Origin: Bacteroidota bacterium
Lineage (GTDB): Bacteria; Bacteroidota; Rhodothermia; Rhodothermales; Rubricoccaceae
NCBI GenBank assembly: GCA_039821555.1
Contig: JBCBNX010000015.1
Span: 25,060 to 89,059 of the forward strand
DNA length: 64,000 nt
Direction: 5' to 3'
The position numbers and the translations under genes were made by a program. Position 1 is the first letter of the stretch. Each line of letters starts with the position of its first letter. Below, one piece after another: positions 54,681-61,079 of the stretch. A model generated the notes under the pieces. The model was not told where the DNA came from. It ran no database searches and worked only from the letters and a program-made list of their open reading frames with translations.

Positions 54681-54929
54681 ATGAATTGCCTACGTCTCTG
54701 TGGCCTCGCCCTCTGTCTAGTGCCAACCGCTACTGCGCAGAGCGTACCCCAGTGGGCCGCGCCTTCGTCCCCGCCGCCCGCGTTCGAGGAGCCGCTCGCC
54801 GAGGCCGTGCCCACGCTGCCAGGCGACCCCATGCAGGTGCCTGTCGATGGGGGGCTAGGACTGCTCGCGCTCCTCGGCGTGGGCTATGCAGCGCGCAAGC
54901 TGCGACTGCGGCGGGACGAGGAGGGCTGA
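54681..54929 (+). CDS. Small secreted protein with PID-CTERM-like sorting signal
   Basis: 82 residues. A signal peptide (LRLCGLALCLVPTATAQS) is followed by a short proline-rich segment, then PVDGGLGLLALLGVGYAAR and a basic tail (KLRLRR). The tripartite end (PxDGGL motif, hydrophobic helix, basic residues) matches PID-CTERM signals described in Bacteroidota, which resemble exosortase or rhombosortase targeting signals. With only about 40 residues between the two signals, little mature peptide would remain. It starts 45 bp after the VCBS gene and is likely cotranscribed. No exosortase gene is visible in this window. Confidence 0.75.
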   Translation: MNCLRLCGLALCLVPTATAQSVPQWAAPSSPPPAFEEPLAEAVPTLPGDPMQVPVDGGLGLLALLGVGYAARKLRLRRDEEG

Positions 54930-55321
54930 AGCGAGACTGCCTCGCCCATCGCACGAATTCGGAGGCGGAGGCACCGCTCGCATAGTCCACCACCGAGCCT
55001 GTGCCTTCGCTCTCCGCGCCTCCGCTCAACAGAAGCGGGCGATCTTGTAGTCACCGCGATGCGGTGCACGACCTACCGTGCACGGCTGCTACGAAAAACG
55101 CCGCGCCCTGTGCAGGGTGCGGCGATTAGTGTGTACGCCCGAGAGGATTACTTCGTAAGATCGAGAGGTGTCTGGGTGAGAGCAAAGATGCCCTTTAGTG
55201 AGCCAATTATGAGGTTTTGATACTTATTGTCTATACCTTGAGTTTAAGGTAGATTGAAAATACCTGTACCTAGAGCCGTACCCTTACCATCACCAATCGT
55301 TTTTCAACCTCATCTCCTGAC
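54930..55321. other. Intergenic region at the left edge of the mobile element
   Basis: 392 bp between the PID-CTERM gene and the integrase gene. Its left half is GC-rich and contains a hairpin at 55099-55124; the right half (55140-55300) is AT-rich and is the most likely place for the integrase promoter and an attachment site. No tRNA or other RNA gene was recognised. No repeat shared with the right side of the element was found by eye. Confidence 0.55.
55099..55124 (-). terminator. Minus-strand terminator-like hairpin near element edge
   Basis: CGCCGCGCCCT (55099-55109) pairs with AGGGTGCGGCG (55114-55124), with one G-T wobble, around GTGC. On the minus strand the stem is followed by five T (complement of AAAAA at 55094-55098), a canonical terminator for leftward transcription. 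No minus-strand gene lies immediately to its right, which suggests that the gene it once served was displaced or is absent. Confidence 0.6.
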
Positions 55322-56599
55322 GTGGCTACTGTCACTCCCATCTTGCGTACTGCGAAGGCGAATGCTGAGGGGCACTCCCCCATCTGGCTGCGGTTCTCGG
55401 ACACCCACCGCTCCCTCTACGCTTCGCTCGCTGTATACATCCACCCCCGCTATTGGAACGAACGCAAGGGCGAGGTCAGGAAGGGGCATCCTCACAGTGA
55501 TCGGATCAACGCGCTGATTCAGCGGCGGCTGTCGGAAGCCGAAGACGAACGGCTCCGCCTCTTGACGGAGCGAGAGCCTGTGACGGCGGAGGCGCTCAAG
55601 GCCGCTGTTGCCAACGAGCCTGCCGCCGAGCCGTCGCCGTGCTTCCTGCGCTATGCCCGCGCCTTTGCGAGTGAGTTGGAGCGACGCGGGCAGGTAGGGC
55701 GATACAAGCGGGAGAACACCATACTCAACAAGCTGGAGGATTTCACGGGTGCACCGCTCCCGTTCGAGAAGCTCACGCCTGATCTGCTCCGTAGCTACGA
55801 GACCCACCTCGGGGTGGAGAAGGGCAACAAGGCGTCTACCATCCAAGGCAACATGAAGGTGCTACGGACCTACTTCCGTCGCGCGATGAAAGAGGCCGTG
55901 GTACCACGGGATGCAGATCCTTTCTTTGCCTACTCCCCGCCTAAGGCAAACCGGCCGAAGCGGCATAAGCTCTCCGAAGCAGAACTCGCACGCTTGGAGA
56001 GCCTAGACCTTGGCGAGCGTGGCCCTGAAGGTTCGCTCTTGGCCCGCGTTCGGGACTACTTCTTGTTCAGCCTCTACACGGCTGGCGCTCGGTTCGCGGA
56101 TGTTGCTCGGCTGAGAGTGGAGAACATCGTGGAGGACGTGACCGAGGACGAAGAGCGCGTACTACGGCTGACCTACACGATGGGGAAGACAGGCAAGCGT
56201 GCCTCGGTGAAGCTCATCGCGCAGGCCCGGCGCATTGTGCGGCTCTACCTGGATCGTGGTGATGGCAAGCTCAAGGCTTCGACCGACTTCCTGTTTCCCA
56301 TGCTGGAGGAGGGGGACCTAGACGATCCGAAGGGTGCATGGAATGCTATCGGAAAGCAGAACGCGCTTGTGAACAAGTACCTCCGCAAACTGGCAGACAT
56401 GGCTGACGTGGACGGCAAGCTGTCCTTTCACGTCGCGCGTCACTCCTTCGCGGACTTGGCTCGCCGCCGAGGCTGGGATGTGTACAGCATCAGCAAAGCG
56501 CTCGCTCACTCCGGCCTGGCGGTTACCGAGAACTACTTCGCCCGGGACGATGTGCAGCTAGTAGACGGGAAGATGGACGAACTCTTCGGGGAAGCCTGA
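55322..56599 (+). CDS. Tyrosine-type recombinase/integrase
   Basis: 425 residues from a GTG. Bacteroidota-type architecture: an N-terminal arm-binding domain (residues 1-90, with WLRFSDTHRSLYASLAVYI), a SAM-like core-binding domain (about 100-210) and the catalytic domain. The catalytic Arg is in AGARFADVARL (near 254), the HxxR box in FHVARHSFADLA (near 369) and the nucleophile Tyr in TENYFARDD (near 402). It would integrate and excise the adjacent element at an attachment site. Its base composition is lower in GC than the core genes. The next gene starts 2 bp after the stop, so the two are translated from one mRNA. Confidence 0.93.
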   Translation: MATVTPILRTAKANAEGHSPIWLRFSDTHRSLYASLAVYIHPRYWNERKGEVRKGHPHSDRINALIQRRLSEAEDERLRLLTEREPVTAEALKAAVANEPAAEPSPCFLRYARAFASELERRGQVGRYKRENTILNKLEDFTGAPLPFEKLTPDLLRSYETHLGVEKGNKASTIQGNMKVLRTYFRRAMKEAVVPRDADPFFAYSPPKANRPKRHKLSEAELARLESLDLGERGPEGSLLARVRDYFLFSLYTAGARFADVARLRVENIVEDVTEDEERVLRLTYTMGKTGKRASVKLIAQARRIVRLYLDRGDGKLKASTDFLFPMLEEGDLDDPKGAWNAIGKQNALVNKYLRKLADMADVDGKLSFHVARHSFADLARRRGWDVYSISKALAHSGLAVTENYFARDDVQLVDGKMDELFGEA

Positions 56600-56601
56600 G
56601 C

Positions 56602-57588
56602 ATGGCAGACCGATCAAAACGACGCGATGCGGCTTTCTATCTTATCGCCAAGGAGGTGCGTCCGTGGGCCAACGTCACCACACCAACGCGCTTCGTGCCA
56701 GGGCGCTACGCTCACCTGCCGCCGTGGCTAGAGGATGAAGAGTCGGCACTCGTGGAGCGAGAGACACACAACGGCTACGTTGAGTTGGTTGAGCGGCAGG
56801 GCTACGGGCATGCACTCCAATTGAAAGCCAACCTAAAGAAGCGATTCGAGCGGTGGAAATCGGAGCGTGCCCGCTTCAACGAAGGAGCCGAGGACGCCAA
56901 GCAGATTTGGTTTCATGTCAACCGGCTTGGCAAGAAGTACGGGATGGAGCAGGCGATATCGGGAGCTGAAGAGGGCCTGCGAGAACTGGATAAGGGGGCT
57001 GACCACGCCGAGTGGTTCGATACGATCAGCGGCGCAACTCTGAACGGGTACGCGCGCTCTGGTAGAGTTGCGTACCCCATGCTGCGCGTAGATGTGACGG
57101 AGACCTGGGAGCAAGCTGTCAAGGAAGCACACAAGGAGATGGAAGACTGGAAGGCCCGCGCGCAGTCGGTCAACAACACTGTGTTACTCCTGCTCTATCG
57201 CCTCGACGCGCTCGATGACGTGCTGCGTGAGTACGAGATGTATGGTGCTGTGCTGACCTGGGAGGAAGTCCAGGAGGCGACGGGTACGGGCACGCTGGCA
57301 GCAGGCGAAGAAAAGCCTCCCTTCAATCGCCGACACTTGCCCCGGTATGACTGGCTCTGTGACGAGTACGTTGCGATCCGAGCCAAGGCAGAAGAAGACG
57401 AGAAACCTTTGTCAAAGAGCAAGGCGCGGCATGAGGTTGTAGCACGCTACCAAGCCGAGTTTGGAGACTCGCTTCGCAAGTTGTACGGCAAGGACAAGGC
57501 GGGGGAAATCGACGAGCGTACTGTCCGCAATGCTCTGTGGCATGGAATCGAGCGAGGCCGGAAAGACTACGCGGCAGAGGACATATGA
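56602..57588 (+). CDS. Unknown element protein coupled to the integrase
   Basis: 328 residues, no recognised family. It is hydrophilic, rich in charged residues and aromatic residues, with long predicted helices (ALQLKANLKKRFERWKSERA, AVKEAHKEMEDWKARAQSV) and no signal or membrane segment. The C-terminal part (SKSKARHEVVARYQAEFGDS) may be a DNA-associated helical domain. The ATG at 56602 is 2 bp after the integrase stop, so translational coupling is likely. Such tight pairing suggests it assists recombination or the element's establishment; this is inference. Confidence 0.75.
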   Translation: MADRSKRRDAAFYLIAKEVRPWANVTTPTRFVPGRYAHLPPWLEDEESALVERETHNGYVELVERQGYGHALQLKANLKKRFERWKSERARFNEGAEDAKQIWFHVNRLGKKYGMEQAISGAEEGLRELDKGADHAEWFDTISGATLNGYARSGRVAYPMLRVDVTETWEQAVKEAHKEMEDWKARAQSVNNTVLLLLYRLDALDDVLREYEMYGAVLTWEEVQEATGTGTLAAGEEKPPFNRRHLPRYDWLCDEYVAIRAKAEEDEKPLSKSKARHEVVARYQAEFGDSLRKLYGKDKAGEIDERTVRNALWHGIERGRKDYAAEDI

Positions 57589-57614
57589 GGTTGAGTGAGT
57601 GGTTTGGAGTTGCT

Positions 57615-57638
57615 TTGGAGTTTGGATCCTAACTCCAA
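57615..57638. promoter_or_regulatory. Inverted repeat before the HTH gene
   Basis: TTGGAGTT (57615-57622) and AACTCCAA (57631-57638) are perfect inverted repeats with an 8-base spacer; an extra TTTGGAGTT copy lies just upstream (about 57603-57611). The site lies between the 328-residue gene and the HTH gene and could be an operator, an excisionase site or a replication origin hairpin. Confidence 0.5.
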
Positions 57639-57689
57639 GGCCTCATGCGCACTCAGTTTTGCGGCATCTGATAACTCAGCCGCACGATC

Positions 57690-57974
57690 ATGACCGCGCT
57701 TGCCAAAGCCCTCGCCGCCGACTTCTCCAAGCTGATCCGTCCCATCGTTGAGGATGCCGTAGCTAGAGCCCTACCTGAGGCGCCAGGGGAGAGCAGGCCC
57801 GTCTCAAAGGAGTGGCTCACCAACCGAGAGGCGATGGATTACCTCGGCCTCTCGAAGGCCACGCTGGCCCGCTACCGCGCTGACGGTACGCTCCCCTACA
57901 GCAAGGTGGGAGCCAACATCTACTACCGCTTCGGGGACATTGATGCCTTGCTCAAGGCGTCGATGTGTCGCTAG
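57690..57974 (+). CDS. Excisionase-like helix-turn-helix protein
   Basis: 94 residues. The C-terminal half is a MerR/excisionase-type HTH (HTH_17-like): EWLTNREAMDYLGLSKATLA, RYRADGTLPYSKVGANIYYR, DIDALLKA. Such proteins bend DNA at the attachment site and set the direction of recombination, or regulate element genes. The N-terminal 40 residues form a helical extension. Its location between the integrase operon and the Rep gene fits an excisionase or regulator; an inverted repeat lies 52 bp upstream. Confidence 0.85.
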   Translation: MTALAKALAADFSKLIRPIVEDAVARALPEAPGESRPVSKEWLTNREAMDYLGLSKATLARYRADGTLPYSKVGANIYYRFGDIDALLKASMCR

Positions 57975-58054
57975 GGCCTGACGGCTACATCCGACAACGG
58001 TAACAAGGTGGATAGAGGTTCGATTTCTTGCACCTCGTCGTCTGCCCGAAGGCC

Positions 58055-58966
58055 ATGGAGCATGTCGCGGGATACGACACGGTACGGTTGCAGGCGTGGG
58101 TGTCCGATCCCGATGCCGTCGTACTCCGACTCGCGAGCATGAAGGAGACATACAACCACGAGTACGACAGTTGGAGCTTTCGAGGCATGATCGGAAGCCT
58201 TCGAGCCACCGTGCGTTTCGACAAGCTCTTCCTGGAAGGGAGCTGGCCCACCTTCGCAGGACGTACCTCACTTGACCACGAGGCCACAGTATGCGCGGTG
58301 GAGGCGATGGAGGACACGCTCGGCCTCTCCCTCAGAGAGGCCGACGTGTGGCGGCTCGACATGTGCGGCGATGTGTCCACCACGCAGGCACCGCGCGCCT
58401 ACTTCCCGTTCCTGCTTCATGCGCCGCGCTACGTCCGCGTACCGTGGAGCAAGACGGGCGTGCGCTATCAACTCGGTCAGCGCCACCTCGTCTTCTACGA
58501 CCGACGCGCCCGGCTGGAGGCACAGAAACGACCCATCCCGGAGACGTACGGAGATGGGCCGGTCCTTCGCTACGAGATGCAGCTTCGCAAGCAGGCCCGT
58601 CGACAGCTAAAGCTCACCTCGCTCACAGTGGGGGACCTCCTCGACATAGACACACGCCTCTACATCATCAACCGATGGCACGACGAGTACCTCGGCATCG
58701 AGAAGCGGCGAGAATGGCGGGTACATGACGACGTGCCCAGCATGAAACGGAGCATGGCATGCCACGGGATTCATGCGTACGGCATCGAACGCCTCTACGA
58801 CGAACTCCGTGCTGTACGTGACGCAGGTGTGCTCACGAACAGCCAGTACAAGAACCAACGGCGGTGGGTACGCGAGACGGCAAGCCACCCAGACCACACC
58901 CTCGATGCACCCTGCGTGCGCGAACTCGACGCGGCCATTGGCGCACTGGCCCAGCGCGGGGCATGA
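58055..58966 (+). CDS. Phage/plasmid replication protein, II/X (gpII-like) family
   Basis: 303 residues. The order GYDTVRLQAWV at the N terminus, EADVWRLDMCGDV near residue 100, GQRHLVFYDRRARLE, and VLRYEMQLRKQARRQLKL near 170 matches the phage/plasmid replication domain (Phage_CRI; the gpII of filamentous phages), which nicks supercoiled DNA to start rolling-circle replication. Bacteroidota integrative elements carry related proteins. The catalytic tyrosine cannot be fixed by eye. I chose the ATG at 58055 because the conserved YDTV lies directly after it; a TTG at 58028 is in frame upstream. No Zot, coat or minor capsid genes accompany it. Confidence 0.8.
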   Translation: MEHVAGYDTVRLQAWVSDPDAVVLRLASMKETYNHEYDSWSFRGMIGSLRATVRFDKLFLEGSWPTFAGRTSLDHEATVCAVEAMEDTLGLSLREADVWRLDMCGDVSTTQAPRAYFPFLLHAPRYVRVPWSKTGVRYQLGQRHLVFYDRRARLEAQKRPIPETYGDGPVLRYEMQLRKQARRQLKLTSLTVGDLLDIDTRLYIINRWHDEYLGIEKRREWRVHDDVPSMKRSMACHGIHAYGIERLYDELRAVRDAGVLTNSQYKNQRRWVRETASHPDHTLDAPCVRELDAAIGALAQRGA

Positions 58967-59024
58967 CACCGGCGAATAGAGACGCATAAAAAACGACGAT
59001 CCGTTCCCTAAGACACCCACGACG

Positions 59025-59546
59025 ATGACGAGTATGATCCAATGGAAGCGCACCGTGAAATCAGGCGGACGGGTCCGCTACCGGCCCGTCTGGGAGCGGT
59101 TCGTCAAGCTCGACGGCTCTATCGGCTACCGTCCGAAGCGACGGTGGCCGCAGTGGTATACCATCCCCCGCGTGCTCCCTGGCGAGCTCCTCGGAAGCCT
59201 GAACGAGGAATACGTTCGGTGCGGTAAGCCGAACTGCCGGTGTGCATCCAAGCGACCCCAAGACATGCACATTGCATGGTACCGGCGGTGGCGCGACGAC
59301 AATGGGAAGCACCGGAAGGCGTACGTGCGAAAGCGAGACGTGGAGAAGGTGCGTGTCGCCATCGAACGGCGACGTCGCCGACTGGCCAAACAGCGGGTGG
59401 CGCGGCTCAAGCACATGCGGCGTGGCCCTTACTCATGGAAGGCGCAGCACCCTGAGGAGTACGCCGAGTATGTCCTGGGCCGCGACGAGGCAAGCGTCGA
59501 GCAGGTGCAGGCCCTGTTGCGTCTCTATGAGAAGTGGCTGGGGTAA
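59025..59546 (+). CDS. CGKPNCRC-motif protein (DUF6788-like)
   Basis: 173 residues, strongly basic. The central segment EYVRCGKPNCRCASKRPQ, followed by WYRRWRDDNGKHRKAYVRKR, matches the small DUF6788-like family with a compact CxxxxCxC metal-binding knot, whose function is unknown. The C-terminal helices (IERRRRRLAKQ, GPYSWKAQHPEEYAEY) are arginine-rich and could bind nucleic acid. It lies 58 bp after the Rep gene, likely in the same transcript. Confidence 0.7.
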   Translation: MTSMIQWKRTVKSGGRVRYRPVWERFVKLDGSIGYRPKRRWPQWYTIPRVLPGELLGSLNEEYVRCGKPNCRCASKRPQDMHIAWYRRWRDDNGKHRKAYVRKRDVEKVRVAIERRRRRLAKQRVARLKHMRRGPYSWKAQHPEEYAEYVLGRDEASVEQVQALLRLYEKWLG

Positions 59547-59590
59547 CGGATATTAGGCGGGCGTTCTAATTGTCTCATCCGGCTGCGCTC

Positions 59591-60193
59591 ATGGCTTCAT
59601 CCATATTTCCCCAGTCCAAACTTGAACCCTTCAGCGTTGGGCCATTCCAAGTGAGTGCATGTCACGGCGTGGAGCGCGTGACAGAGGGACAGACTGCGTT
59701 GAAGAAGAAGAGTGACGGGCGACTGTACCGCTGGGATGCGGTAGTAGATGGTGCGTCCGCTACGGTAGCCTATGCGATCTGGAACAACGGACAGCGAGAT
59801 GTGCGGGCCGTTCGCGCTGAGGGGGGCAACGAGGCCTTCGGAAAGCTGGCCGGCAGGCTTCGCTTCTCGATCCGGTCCCCGGAGTCTGGGCCTCACGCCG
59901 GGAAGAGTCGGGTGTTTGCACAATTGCGACAGGCTCGCGTAAAGGCTGGAGGCTGGTCTACTGTGCATGTAGCCTCTGAGGCACAGATGAACGAAGGGGC
60001 GGGCTTGGATGTGGGGCAGGTCCTTCGTGGGCTCGGCGCGTACGCCTACGGTCGCAGCGAAGACCTGGTAGGCACCACCAACCAGAGCCGAAACCAACTC
60101 TGCGTGGTGTGTGACGAGGACGAGCCGAGGGTGATGGTGGCGGCGTTCCTGCTCTCGCGAGCCTTGCCCATCCTGAACGCGTACCCTGCGTGA
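59591..60193 (+). CDS. Unknown element protein
   Basis: 200 residues from the ATG at 59591 (a TTG at 59570 is in frame upstream). It is soluble, with alternating beta-rich stretches (YRWDAVVDGASATVAYAIWN, LCVVCDEDEPRVMVAAFLL) and no signal peptide. Codon use is coding-like throughout. No family recognised. It lies at the end of the element's plus-strand genes and is convergent with the basic protein gene. Confidence 0.65.
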   Translation: MASSIFPQSKLEPFSVGPFQVSACHGVERVTEGQTALKKKSDGRLYRWDAVVDGASATVAYAIWNNGQRDVRAVRAEGGNEAFGKLAGRLRFSIRSPESGPHAGKSRVFAQLRQARVKAGGWSTVHVASEAQMNEGAGLDVGQVLRGLGAYAYGRSEDLVGTTNQSRNQLCVVCDEDEPRVMVAAFLLSRALPILNAYPA

Positions 60194-60210
60194 CACGCAT
60201 TCCGTCTCCA

Positions 60211-60972
60211 TCAGGGTGAGGACGTTTCGCTGAAATCGTCATGGGACGGATGCGAGCCATAGCGCCCGTGCTCGCGATAGGCGTGCGCGTAGCCAGTCGT
60301 AGCGTCGTGCTTGCGGTTCTGGCTGCGTTCATCGGGTGCTGCCTCGATATGGACCTTGTCTCCAGCCTTACGTCGTCGGGAAGAATTGGTACGTGATTGA
60401 GGCTCTGGCGTCCCTTTGCCAGTGGAGCGCGTCTGCTTCTTTTTCGAACGCTTCTTTGATGCTGAAGCCGTTCCACTCGCTGACTTCCCGGAAGAGGATT
60501 TCGCCTTCACGGAAACGCTCATGCGCTTCGAGAGAACTGGGCACTTCGCGGGGTGCTTCTTCCAATTCTTGACGGGGCTCCCACACTCGCACAGTCGCCA
60601 CCCTGCTGCAAGTTCTTCTCTGGAGAACTCGCCACGACGATGACGTAGGGAGGTTTTGCGCTGCTGCGCTGCCGTCTGTACTTGCTTCTTCTTCGTGGGG
60701 CTTTTAACTGGGGTGTCATTCGCTCTTTTCGTTTTTGTGTGCCTCTTGACTGGAGCGGTGTAGAGCGTTTTTGACTCGGTCAGTGGGGTTGATTCGACTG
60801 CTGCGACGGACCGACCAGAAGGCTTAGGGCGGTCCGGTAAGTCGTCAAGTTGGGCCAGAACCTTTGCTGCCCGCTCCTTCAGGCTTCTGGTAGCGTGAGG
60901 AGCTTCGCGGATAGCTCCGATAAGCTCGCTGAGCGCGCGCTCCAAGCGGCGCTGATGGGAGGGAGAGGGCAT
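60211..60972 (-). CDS. Lysine/serine-rich basic protein with a small zinc finger
   Basis: 253 residues, the only minus-strand gene in the block. The N terminus is helical (RRLERALSELIGAIREA). Most of the rest is Lys/Arg/Ser/Thr-rich and likely disordered (KSPTKKKQVQ, SASKKRSKKKQTRS), resembling histone H1-like tails. In the middle, EELAAGWRLCECGSPVKNW and HPAKCP hold a short Cys/His pattern (CxC...H...C) that could bind zinc. This composition suggests DNA or RNA binding. No family recognised. It may be regulated separately from the other element genes. Confidence 0.65.
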   Translation of the reverse strand: MPSPSHQRRLERALSELIGAIREAPHATRSLKERAAKVLAQLDDLPDRPKPSGRSVAAVESTPLTESKTLYTAPVKRHTKTKRANDTPVKSPTKKKQVQTAAQQRKTSLRHRRGEFSREELAAGWRLCECGSPVKNWKKHPAKCPVLSKRMSVSVKAKSSSGKSASGTASASKKRSKKKQTRSTGKGTPEPQSRTNSSRRRKAGDKVHIEAAPDERSQNRKHDATTGYAHAYREHGRYGSHPSHDDFSETSSP

Positions 60973-61079
60973 GAAGGCTACAGGTTCGCTCGGTGGCTAG
61001 GGGACGCTGACTTCGAGCGGATGGGTTAGCTTGCGAGGCTAAGACATGCCCACAACATAACCAGGCTCGCCCATTCTGC

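Larger units (their letters stand above)
55322..60972. mobile_element. Putative small integrative element (integrase, Rep, HTH)
   Basis: The block holds an integrase, an excisionase-like HTH protein, a filamentous phage/plasmid-type replication protein and four genes of unknown function, with lower GC than the flanks. No capsid, Zot, relaxase or conjugation gene is present. The boundaries are approximate: no att repeats were identified, and the type I restriction genes to the right may be part of the same island. Confidence 0.6.

Noticed and set aside
55130..55321. tRNA gene as integration target of the recombinase
   Set aside because: No cloverleaf, T-loop sequence or CCA end could be recognised on either strand here.
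55322..60972. Complete inovirus prophage
   Set aside because: The Rep protein fits, but no Zot-type ATPase, small coat proteins or adsorption protein is encoded in the block.
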